A stretch of DNA of 27,464 nucleotides from JABDGC01 sp964449835 (lineage in GTDB: Bacteria; Pseudomonadota; Gammaproteobacteria; DSM-16500). The position numbers were made by a program, and so were the translations under genes. Position 1 is the stretch's first letter. The number at the start of each line of letters is the position of its first letter. Below, in pieces: positions 1-6,656 of this stretch. Where the stretch lies: positions 1 through 27,464 of the forward strand of contig CAYVBZ010000029.1 of assembly GCA_964449835.1 (NCBI GenBank). Direction: 5' to 3'. The notes beneath the pieces were generated by a model, which made no database searches, was not told the DNA's origin, and was given only the letters and a program-made list of their open reading frames with translations.

Positions 1-16
1 CTCGGATCCCCTTTGG

Positions 17-47
17 TTTCCCACGGGGATTCATTCCCCGTGGGAAA
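17..47 (+). terminator. Perfect 13-bp stem-loop upstream of the SulP-carbonic anhydrase gene
   Basis: Arms 17-29 and 35-47 are exact reverse complements (13 bp) around a 5-nt loop, followed by an AT-rich stretch with only a weak T run. The position fits the terminator of a gene that ends left of the window, and it separates that gene from the SulP gene. The weak T run leaves open a simple intergenic palindrome. Confidence 0.55.
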
Positions 48-139
48 TATAATTTGAATTTCTTAAGCTGCTGTTAAGCTTCGTGATTTACAATGCAAAG
101 GAGATGTACTGAAGCCAGTCAATATAAAAAGGACCCATC

Positions 140-2359
140 ATGCTTACGCTTAAGAATTATAAATTGAATCTCGGCCTGCCAAGTTTACTCCCTGACTGGA
201 AACGTTTTTTTTCGACGCGCTATCTAGTTGCAGACTTGTCCTCAGGTTTGACTTTGGCTTTCATCGCTATTCCTCTGTCTCTCGCCATTGCGCTGGCCTC
301 TAAGGTTTCACCTGGAACGGGTTTGATTACAGCGATAGTCGCGGGCTTGGTCTGCGCCCTTTTTGGCGGCAGTCCCTTGTCCGTGAGCGGTCCTGCGGCT
401 GCCATGTCCGTTTTAATTGCCGATACCGTTGAGAAGTTCGGCGTTGAAGCCTTAGTCTTGATTTGTCTTGTCGCGGGCTTAATGCAATTAGTGAGTGGTA
501 TTTTAGGCTTAGGCCGTTTGGCCCGTTTTGTTCCCTTACCGGTGATCTCGGGTTTCACGGCAGGTATTGGTGTTATCATCTTGATCAGTCAACTTCCCCG
601 TGCTTTTGGCTTGATGCCGCCGGCTGAATCGCATGTCCTAGATATCTTCATGCACATCAAAAGCTATTTTCATCAAATCAACGGTACCTGTCTTTTCCTG
701 GTGATTTCGACCCTTGCGATCATTCGGGGTTTGCCCAAGCTCTTTCCCCGGCTGCCGGCTATTTTGCCGGCTGTTGCGGCTGCAACGCTTTTTGTTTATT
801 TCTTTAATTTTAAGGTACCCTTAATTGGTGAAATTCCTCGAACTTTGCCGATGCCGCAATTCCCGCGCGCTTCCATGCTTAGTTTTTCAGAATTAATTCT
901 AAGTGCCTTTACCATCTATTTACTGGCCTCGCTGGAAACGCTACTTTCCTGTTCTGCGATCGATAAGATCACGAATGCAAAAAAACATGATTCGGACCAA
1001 GAGTTGATTGGGCAGGGTTTAGGAAACATTGCTGTTTCGCTTTTCGGCGGCATGCCCGTGACTGCAGTCATTGCACGTTCTGCGACGAATGTTCGGGCCG
1101 GCGGAAAAACCCGGCGTGCCAGCATTTTTCATTCACTGATTATTCTTGCGACCGTATTTGCAATTGCTCCTGTGATTGGCATGGTTCCGATTGCAGCTCT
1201 AGCCGGGGTGTTATTCTCTGTCGCCTTTTCCATGATTAACTTCCAAGAGTTCAAAGAATTTTGGGCCACCTCTCGCTCGGAAGCTTTGATTTATGTGATT
1301 ACCTTTGTGACGATTATTTTCGTTGATTTGCTGGCGGGTGTTAAAGCGGGCATTGTCGCTGCCGCCTTGATTATGTTCTGGCAGGCCACAAAAAATAACT
1401 TGCATACTTCATTTTCTCAGGCCGATGGCGTAATCCGTTTTTCTTTAACAGGCCCTTTGACCTTTTTGTCCGTCGGAAAAGTGAGCAAATTGGAGACCCA
1501 GATCAAAAATGCTGGCAACACGACGGTCATGTTGGACCTATCGAGTATTAGTAATATGGATAGTTCCGGTGCGTCTGCAGTCGTTGATCTTCTGAACTTT
1601 TGCCGGGAAGAAAAGATAAAATTTTATATCATGGGTCTGCCGCGGCGTTTTGAATCCTTGCTTAAAATGTGCGGCGACGCAAGCCTGATAGAACAAAGTT
1701 TTCTGATTTCAGAGCATGAATTAAGAAAAAAGGACGCGGAAAACGCACTTCAATCATCGCATGGCCGCTTAGTGCATGGCGTGCAGCGTTTTTATTTTGA
1801 AAGAATGCGCGACGATAAGCGATTATTTGAATACATTACGAAGACACAAAATCCGCACACTCTTTTTATTACTTGCTCTGACAGCCGTATGGTGCCCTCC
1901 TTGCTGACTTCAGCCGATCCCGGTGAATTGTTCACCGTCCGAAATGTGGGAAATTCCATCCCCGTCTATGATCCAAAGGGCGTGTGCAGCGAAGCCGCCG
2001 CATTGGAGTTTGCCTTGACCAATCTAGACATCACCGATTTGGTGATTTGCGGCCATGCGAATTGCGGTGCTATCAAGGCTTGTCAGCATCCCGAGTCTGT
2101 TTCGACGCAGCCACAGTTGTTTTCATGGATCAAGATGATTCGTTCTCAGCTACAAGTGACGCCTGGTATGGATGTGGACCAAATCGCTCGCATGAATGTT
2201 TTGAGGCAGATCGAAAATTTGAAGCATTATCCTGTGGTCCAGAAAAGGTTGGCTGAAGAAACCTTGAGTGTCTATGCTTGGTTTTTTGATTTAGATCAAA
2301 GCATGATGTTCGAATGGAATGAGGTCGAGGCTTGTTTTAAGCCGTTGATTGAGGTTTAG
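140..2359 (+). CDS. SulP-family anion (probable bicarbonate) transporter fused to a beta-carbonic anhydrase
   Basis: A 739-residue three-part protein. Residues about 25-420 are a SulP membrane domain with many hydrophobic helices and a typical start (GLTLAFIAIPLSLAIALASK). A STAS domain follows at about 430-515, with the DSSG motif at 474-477. The C-terminal third is a beta-carbonic anhydrase with the full zinc set: C579, D581 and R583 in CSDSR, and H639 and C642 in HANC. SulP-carbonic anhydrase fusions are known and usually taken as inner-membrane bicarbonate or sulfate transporters whose enzyme interconverts CO2 and bicarbonate at the cytoplasmic face; the ion specificity here is inferred. 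The ATG at 140 has AAAGGA upstream. The gene stands alone between two hairpins. Confidence 0.93.
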   Translation: MLTLKNYKLNLGLPSLLPDWKRFFSTRYLVADLSSGLTLAFIAIPLSLAIALASKVSPGTGLITAIVAGLVCALFGGSPLSVSGPAAAMSVLIADTVEKFGVEALVLICLVAGLMQLVSGILGLGRLARFVPLPVISGFTAGIGVIILISQLPRAFGLMPPAESHVLDIFMHIKSYFHQINGTCLFLVISTLAIIRGLPKLFPRLPAILPAVAAATLFVYFFNFKVPLIGEIPRTLPMPQFPRASMLSFSELILSAFTIYLLASLETLLSCSAIDKITNAKKHDSDQELIGQGLGNIAVSLFGGMPVTAVIARSATNVRAGGKTRRASIFHSLIILATVFAIAPVIGMVPIAALAGVLFSVAFSMINFQEFKEFWATSRSEALIYVITFVTIIFVDLLAGVKAGIVAAALIMFWQATKNNLHTSFSQADGVIRFSLTGPLTFLSVGKVSKLETQIKNAGNTTVMLDLSSISNMDSSGASAVVDLLNFCREEKIKFYIMGLPRRFESLLKMCGDASLIEQSFLISEHELRKKDAENALQSSHGRLVHGVQRFYFERMRDDKRLFEYITKTQNPHTLFITCSDSRMVPSLLTSADPGELFTVRNVGNSIPVYDPKGVCSEAAALEFALTNLDITDLVICGHANCGAIKACQHPESVSTQPQLFSWIKMIRSQLQVTPGMDVDQIARMNVLRQIENLKHYPVVQKRLAEETLSVYAWFFDLDQSMMFEWNEVEACFKPLIEV

Positions 2360-2393
2360 GAGAGTTGCACGACAAGCGGCCTGCCAACCCTGG

Positions 2394-2422
2394 CCCTTCC
2401 TGCAACTACGTTGCGGGAAGGG
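2394..2422. terminator. Hairpin between convergent genes
   Basis: Arms 2394-2406 and 2410-2422 pair over 13 positions with one G-T wobble and a 3-nt loop. The hairpin lies between the stop of the SulP-carbonic anhydrase gene (2359) and the stop of the opposing nitroreductase gene (2434), so it could end transcription in both directions. Neither side has a long T run. Confidence 0.5.
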
Positions 2423-2433
2423 GACAGTTAAGT

Positions 2434-3159
2434 TCAAGGCTTGCCAACAGGCATAATATAAAGAGGTGTTTCTTCTCTCGGCAGACTGAGCAAATGCTTT
2501 GTGATCGCTTCATCAAAAACGCCAATGCTCACGGTGCCGAGTCCTAGAGAAACTGTTTGCAGATAAATATTTTGTGCCGCATGTCCCGCTTCCATGTCCG
2601 CGAAGCGCTCGCTGCGGTTGCCATATTTGCTGGCGGTTTTTTTGTAGTTGGCCGTAATCAGGAGATCAAAAGCTGCTTCGTTTATATCGTTCTGTGCATG
2701 AGCGGCTGCCGCGAGTTCTTTTCGTTTATCGCCAGTGCTGATGAGTTCCAAGCTGTTTTTCGCTGAGAGATAATGATAAACACCCGCAGGAAGATTTTGC
2801 ACATTGCCGCTCACGACATAAACTTCCAAAGGATAGAGGCCTCCCGCGGAAGGCGCGGTGCGAAAACCGGTTGTTGAGGTGGTGCCTTGTGCCGCCCAAA
2901 GTAATTGCGAGACCTGTTGCAGATTGAGTGCCTCATTCTTATATTGGCGCAGGGAACGGCGCTGTTTCAGCGCTTCTTCCACTGAAATATTCCCGCGAAA
3001 AACAGGTGCCGGTAATTTTATGACTTGATTGCCTTTAATGTGCAAGAATAAGGGCATTAAACTTTCCCTTTTCATGAAAATGAGTCCGGCCAAAGCGATC
3101 AAAAGTAAGAAAAGGACTAAAATGCTAACTTGGGTTGACTTCGAGAAACTTAGGTTCAT
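2434..3159 (-). CDS. Membrane-anchored SagB-type nitroreductase/dehydrogenase
   Basis: A 241-residue FMN-dependent nitroreductase-fold protein. Near the N-terminus is one hydrophobic helix (VSILVLFLLLIALAGLIFM), probably a signal anchor. The rest matches the SagB type: a RRSLRQY segment, LSQLLWAAQG-like LQQVSQLLWAAQG, then RTAPSAGGLYPLEVYVV and GVYHY. SagB proteins are flavin oxidoreductases; some oxidise azolines in peptide antibiotic synthesis, but no cyclodehydratase or precursor peptide gene is near, so the substrate is unknown. An in-frame TTG at 3231 would add 24 residues; the ATG at 3159 was preferred because the anchor helix then sits near the N-terminus. Confidence 0.85.
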   Translation of the reverse strand: MNLSFSKSTQVSILVLFLLLIALAGLIFMKRESLMPLFLHIKGNQVIKLPAPVFRGNISVEEALKQRRSLRQYKNEALNLQQVSQLLWAAQGTTSTTGFRTAPSAGGLYPLEVYVVSGNVQNLPAGVYHYLSAKNSLELISTGDKRKELAAAAHAQNDINEAAFDLLITANYKKTASKYGNRSERFADMEAGHAAQNIYLQTVSLGLGTVSIGVFDEAITKHLLSLPREETPLYIMPVGKP

Positions 3160-3305
3160 AATATTTATTCTCAATGAGGAGCTTAGTTTATTTTTACATG
3201 AAACCTCTGATTTGAAAATATCCCCCGGCAATTTAGATAAAAAATAAAACAGGAGCGGTTTTTTTGTTCTTTAAATAAGTTCTAGCTTCAAAGGAAGGAA
3301 GAAAG

Positions 3306-3962
3306 ATGACTTTATCGGAGATTAACCGCAAAATTAAAAAGATCAAGGTTGAACATTTAGAAAACTTTCCATCTCAAGAACATTGGAAAGATGACCCTTT
3401 TGAGCAATTCTTGCATTGGTTTAACTTGGCCCTCGAAACGAGTCTTTCCGACCCTTCGGCCATGGTCTTAGCAACAGTCGATCAGCAGGGCTTTCCAGAT
3501 ACACGAATGGTTTTGCTTAAAGAATTAGAAGACCAGCGTTTTATTTTTTACACGAGCTATGACAGCAAGAAAGCAAAAGATTTAGCACATCAAAATGTTG
3601 CGGCACTTAATTTTTATTGGTCTCCGCTTTACTATCAAGTGCGTCTGCGAGGACGTGTGGAGAAGTTGGACCGAAAGAAGAATGAGTCCTATTTTGCGAC
3701 TCGTCCCCGGGAGTCACAGCTCAGTGCGCATGCCTGGGTCCAAAGTTCTCTCTTGAACGCCGAGTCAGAGTTAGAAGAAAGAATAAAACCCCTAGAAAAA
3801 AACTTTGCCGGACAAACGGTCCCTTGCCCTCAAAACTGGGGAGGCTATGCCTTGGTCCCTTTTGAATATGAGTTTTTCCAACGAAAGCCTTGGCGTCGGC
3901 ATGAACGTCAGCTTTATACCTTAAACGGGAAACATTGGAAAAAAGTTTATTTAGCGCCTTAA
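3306..3962 (+). CDS. pdxH: Pyridoxamine/pyridoxine 5'-phosphate oxidase
   Basis: A 218-residue protein of usual PdxH length. It oxidises pyridoxamine 5'-phosphate or pyridoxine 5'-phosphate to pyridoxal 5'-phosphate with FMN and oxygen, in the cytoplasm. The sequence shows the family order: DPFEQFLHWFNLA, AMVLATVDQQGFPDTRMVLLK (FMN site), FYTSYDSKKAKDL, YYQVRLRGRVEKL, SRES-like RPRESQLSAHAWVQSS, and the C-terminal RRHERQLY ... YLAP with the R-x-H-x-R type arrangement. The ATG at 3306 follows a strong AAGGAAGGA. phaB begins 12 nt after its stop, so the two are probably cotranscribed. Confidence 0.93.
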   Translation: MTLSEINRKIKKIKVEHLENFPSQEHWKDDPFEQFLHWFNLALETSLSDPSAMVLATVDQQGFPDTRMVLLKELEDQRFIFYTSYDSKKAKDLAHQNVAALNFYWSPLYYQVRLRGRVEKLDRKKNESYFATRPRESQLSAHAWVQSSLLNAESELEERIKPLEKNFAGQTVPCPQNWGGYALVPFEYEFFQRKPWRRHERQLYTLNGKHWKKVYLAP

Positions 3963-3974
3963 AGGAAAGTTTCT

Positions 3975-4712
3975 ATGAAAGGAAGAGTCGCAGTGGTCAC
4001 GGGTGGTATCGGAGATATTGGCACGGCGGTTTGTCAAGAGTTGGCAAAGCAGGGCGCCAGGGTGGTTGCGGTGGATTATGCCAGTCAAAAGGATGGCGAA
4101 GCCTGGCAAAAAAATCAAAAAGAAGCTGGTTTTTCCTTTGGTTTTCTACACGTGGATGTCACGGATTTTGAAAGTTGCGCCTTGATGGCCCAAGCGGTTG
4201 AAAAAGATTTTGGTCCTCTGGATATCTTAGTGAACGCGGCGGGCACCTTGAGCGATTCTTCTTTCCGCAAAATGACGCCGGACAAATGGAACACGGTGAT
4301 GCATACGGATTTGGACAGCATGTTTAATGTGACGCGGCAATTTATCAATGGCATGATCGAACGGAAATATGGACGTATTATTAACATTTCCTCAGTCAGC
4401 GGAGAGAAAGGCCAGTTTGGACAAACCAATTATGCTTCTGCGAAGGCCGGTATTTATGGTTTTACCAAAAGCTTGGCGCTCGAGGTAGCGAAACATGGGA
4501 TTACGGTGAATGCCGTTTCTCCGGGTTTTGTTGAGAGTCGTATGGTCAAAACAATTCCTGAAGACGTGCGCGAAAAAATTATTGCCCAAATTCCAGTGGG
4601 GCGTTTGGCGAAACCAGAAGAAATTGCTTGGAGTATTGCTTGCCTTGCTTCCGAGCGGAGCGCGTTTATTACTGGGGCCAATCTATCGGTGAATGGCGGT
4701 TTTTATATGTAA
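3975..4712 (+). CDS. phaB: Acetoacetyl-CoA reductase (NADPH type, PhaB)
   Basis: A 245-residue classical short-chain dehydrogenase. It reduces acetoacetyl-CoA to (R)-3-hydroxybutyryl-CoA, the step before polyhydroxybutyrate polymerisation. The cofactor loop is TGGIGDIG, followed by NAAG; the catalytic triad is S140, Y153 and K157 (spacing 13 and 4, as usual). PhaB-specific stretches are visible: FRKMT, the ISSVSGEKGQFGQTNY block and the ending GANLSVNGGFYM. It sits 12 nt behind pdxH and has GGAAAG upstream of its ATG. No polymerase (phaC) lies in the window, so the polymer role is inferred from the family; general fatty-acid FabG activity is the main alternative. Confidence 0.88.
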   Translation: MKGRVAVVTGGIGDIGTAVCQELAKQGARVVAVDYASQKDGEAWQKNQKEAGFSFGFLHVDVTDFESCALMAQAVEKDFGPLDILVNAAGTLSDSSFRKMTPDKWNTVMHTDLDSMFNVTRQFINGMIERKYGRIINISSVSGEKGQFGQTNYASAKAGIYGFTKSLALEVAKHGITVNAVSPGFVESRMVKTIPEDVREKIIAQIPVGRLAKPEEIAWSIACLASERSAFITGANLSVNGGFYM

Positions 4713-4723
4713 CGAAAAAATTT

Positions 4724-5407
4724 TCAGAGCTTCAAAACCGTTTTTGCATTAATCACTTCCGTCATTTTTTCACCATTCCACAAATATTTCAAATGGGACA
4801 GCGCTTTCGGTATGGAAATGGCCGGCGGCCTGAAGGCGGCCAGGCATTCCCCGTTTTTATGGCGGACACTATGATACAAGACCCCCCAGGATTTTTCCGC
4901 TCTTAAAGATTTGGCTAACTGTTGCGCCTGTGAATAATTCTCAGGATGATGGCAGTGTTGGAAGGCGGGGCCCTTTAAATTGTGCAAAGGTTTGAGAATT
5001 CTTCCTTCATAAAGACGCATGGTGAGTTCGCAAGCCTCTTGTTGAGTTGCGCTTAAAAATTGTTCTCGGTGATAAACTGTTTCATGAATGGCGGTTTCGA
5101 GCGACAGACTGGCGTAATAGACACCATAACTCCCGTCGCTAAAACGAGAAGGTTTGCCGACATGCGTAAAAGCCGCCATCACAACCGAAGCGCCTGGCCC
5201 TGAAACACGGTCTTCTTGAGGAACTAGAAATAGGTCTCCTATTTCCTGGCGTATTCTTTCATTGGTCAAGCCCTCAATTTCCCAGAGCGCTTCCATTTCA
5301 GAAGGGCCTACGAGATCTTCGAAGAAATTAATAGGTGGATAAACAGAGAGGATAATGCGAAATTGCTTCTGTTCTTTCAGCAAGATTTGTTTGGGGTGTT
5401 TTAGCAT
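4724..5407 (-). CDS. RES-domain toxin (NAD+-degrading family) of a Xre/RES pair
   Basis: A 227-residue RES-family protein. RES toxins of type II systems deplete NAD+ in the cytoplasm. The core runs from about residue 70 (VSGPGASVVMAAFTH) through SRFSDGSYGVYYASLSLETAIHETVYHR, which holds the Arg, Tyr, Glu and Ser-rich elements of the family; a second conserved part is SWGVLYHSVRH. This is the long RES subtype with the upstream PPINFFEDL and ALWEIEGLTN segments. Starts at 5464 and 5428 are in frame but lie inside the antitoxin gene; the ATG at 5407 is 4 nt after the antitoxin stop, which fits a coupled operon. The ribosome-binding signal there is weak, so the start is uncertain. Confidence 0.88.
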   Translation of the reverse strand: MLKHPKQILLKEQKQFRIILSVYPPINFFEDLVGPSEMEALWEIEGLTNERIRQEIGDLFLVPQEDRVSGPGASVVMAAFTHVGKPSRFSDGSYGVYYASLSLETAIHETVYHREQFLSATQQEACELTMRLYEGRILKPLHNLKGPAFQHCHHPENYSQAQQLAKSLRAEKSWGVLYHSVRHKNGECLAAFRPPAISIPKALSHLKYLWNGEKMTEVINAKTVLKL

Positions 5408-5411
5408 GGGT

Positions 5412-5801
5412 TTAGCCGCGTTCCGCATCAAGGTAGCGGCGGACATCTGCAAGGTCCAAGACATGGCCTTTCATGAGCTTGTCGAGGGCGGTTTGACCTC
5501 CGAAAAGTGGGGCGGTATTGGGCCTGTGGATCCACTGATTGGCGGCTTTTTCTGTGGGCAAGAGAATGCGCAAGGCCTTATAAATGCCGAGAACATAAGA
5601 AATGCGCTCGAGGGTATCGGAACTTAAGGAACCGTCCCGATATTGTTTCCAACGGTAAAAAGTGGCTTTGGGAATGCCAAGCAAACAGCGTTCCTGCTCG
5701 GCGGAAAGGCCCCATTTATGGGTGATGCCAAAAAAAGCCTTTAAAGCCACTGGATTACGTTTGGCAGCAAGGGGCAGAGGGACATGATTGGATGAGCGCA
5801 T
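5412..5801 (-). CDS. Xre/MbcA/ParS-like antitoxin partner of the RES toxin
   Basis: A 129-residue antitoxin candidate, first gene of the pair. The N-terminal half has a helix-turn-helix-like segment (LSAEQERCLLGIPKATFYRWK); the C-terminal half matches the MbcA/ParS (DUF2384) toxin-binding domain, with ERISYVLGIYKALRILLP, ANQWIHRPNTAPLFGG and the terminal LDLADVRRYLDAERG. An ATG at 5807 is also in frame, but AGGAA abuts it; the ATG at 5801 has AGGAA at normal spacing and was chosen. Such antitoxins usually repress their own promoter, and the region upstream carries repeated palindromes. Confidence 0.87.
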   Translation of the reverse strand: MRSSNHVPLPLAAKRNPVALKAFFGITHKWGLSAEQERCLLGIPKATFYRWKQYRDGSLSSDTLERISYVLGIYKALRILLPTEKAANQWIHRPNTAPLFGGQTALDKLMKGHVLDLADVRRYLDAERG

Positions 5802-5810
5802 ATTCATTTC

Positions 5811-5874
5811 CTATACTATAAAGGTAGTATAGTCTCAAATGAGAATAAAAACAAGATTTAGTCTCATTTGAGAC
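5811..5874 (-). promoter_or_regulatory. Promoter and repeated operators of the Xre/RES operon
   Basis: Read on the minus strand, a -35 box TTGTTT (5849-5854) and a -10 box TATACT (5826-5831) are 17 bp apart. The palindrome TCTCAAATGAGA (5833-5844) fills the spacer, and the same site in reverse complement, TCTCATTTGAGA, lies at 5862-5873, 29 bp away. A third inverted repeat, CTATACTA and TAGTATAG (5811-5818 and 5825-5832), spans the -10 box and start region. The arrangement suggests repression by the antitoxin or the complex; binding itself is inferred. Confidence 0.7.
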
Positions 5875-5913
5875 AGTCCGGTGATTTTGCTATAATAAGC
5901 TAGACGCGCTATT

Positions 5914-6038
5914 TATAGTAGGTAACCTAGCTTAGGTTACAACTGTCATTCTGAGCAAAGCGAAGAATCGCTGGAAATTTTAACAGCCCTTCACTTTGTT
6001 CAGGATGACTTATAACCTAAGCTAGGTTACCTACTATA
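5914..6038. repeat. 125-bp nested palindromic element (MITE-like)
   Basis: The outer ends 5914-5939 and 6013-6038 are exact 26-bp inverted repeats. Inside them, 5945-5964 and 5990-6009 form a second inverted repeat matching at 17 of 20 positions (GTCATTCTGAGCAAAGCGAA-like). Each outer arm is itself a palindrome, GTAACCTA and TAGGTTAC around GCT. The inner motif resembles dispersed intergenic repeats of many bacteria. No ORF is inside. TA at both edges could be a target duplication. It lies just 21 nt before the smr start codon. Confidence 0.75.
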
Positions 6039-6059
6039 TCGTGATGTGAGGAGCTGTTT

Positions 6060-6599
6060 TTGAAAATCAAAGTGAAACCTGAAGACCAAGCACTTTTTAG
6101 ACAGGCGATGCGTAAGGTCAAGCCCTTGAAACAATCGTCTGAAAAACAGGTTGCAGCGCCGCCGCCTTTGAAAGCTAAAACAGTTTTTACTGAAGAAGGC
6201 CTCTTTCAGGCCGCTCCCTTCTCAGACCATGAATACCTTGATTCCGTTGACAGTGAAGCCTTTATCGAGTTTGCTCGGCCTGGGTTTTCTAAGCGGCAGC
6301 TGCGAGAGTTGAGGCAGGCTAAAGAGGGCTTTGAGGCGGTTTTGGACTTGCATGGCAAAACGGTCGAGGAGGCCCGTGTTGCCTTGCATCAATTTCTGAC
6401 CACTTGCAAATCGGCGGGAAAAACCAGGGCTTTGGTGATTCATGGAAAAGGACGGGGCACAAACAAACCCGTTTTGAAAAACAAACTCAATCATTGGCTG
6501 CGGCAAAGTGAACAGGTCTTGGCTTTTTGCACGGCAGGAAAAAAAGATGGAGGAGGAGGGGCGGTTTACTTGCGGTTAAAAAGGAAGGGAAGAACGTGA
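6060..6599 (+). CDS. Smr-domain protein
   Basis: A 179-residue protein with a charged N-terminal part and a C-terminal Smr domain. The family motifs are visible: LDLHG with H98, the HGKG motif at 128-131, and the late GGGGAVYLRL stretch. Smr domains act as nucleases on DNA or RNA; bacterial stand-alone forms (SmrA/YdaL type) have few proven roles. The start is TTG at 6060, supported by GAGGAG seven nucleotides upstream and by no better ATG before the domain. A palindromic element sits immediately upstream and a strong hairpin downstream, so it is probably monocistronic. Confidence 0.87.
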   Translation: MKIKVKPEDQALFRQAMRKVKPLKQSSEKQVAAPPPLKAKTVFTEEGLFQAAPFSDHEYLDSVDSEAFIEFARPGFSKRQLRELRQAKEGFEAVLDLHGKTVEEARVALHQFLTTCKSAGKTRALVIHGKGRGTNKPVLKNKLNHWLRQSEQVLAFCTAGKKDGGGGAVYLRLKRKGRT

Positions 6600-6606
6600 A
6601 GCTAAA

Positions 6607-6639
6607 AAAACCCCCAAGAAAATGGCTCTAGGGGGTTTT
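6607..6639. terminator. Bidirectional rho-independent terminator
   Basis: AAAACCCCC (6607-6615) and GGGGGTTTT (6631-6639) form a 9-bp stem, with A runs on one side and T runs on the other. It lies between the stop of the smr gene (6599) and the stop of the opposing effector-like gene (6657), so it can serve both. Confidence 0.85.
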
Positions 6640-6656
6640 CAATTAACGGACTTGCT

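Noticed and set aside
220..579. 119-codon frame antisense to the SulP gene
   Set aside because: It lies wholly inside a strongly supported gene on the other strand, is rich in Lys and Pro as antisense shadows often are, and has no recognisable domain.
2365..2547. 60-codon frame after the SulP-carbonic anhydrase gene
   Set aside because: It runs through the intergenic hairpin and the antisense of the nitroreductase gene; start signals and motifs are lacking.
2434..3159. SagB-type protein as part of a modified-peptide antibiotic cluster
   Set aside because: No cyclodehydratase, precursor peptide or export gene is adjacent, and the membrane anchor is atypical for that role.
3160..3231. TTG-initiated 24-residue extension of the nitroreductase
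   Set aside because: No ribosome-binding site, and it would push the membrane anchor inward; the ATG at 3159 is simpler.
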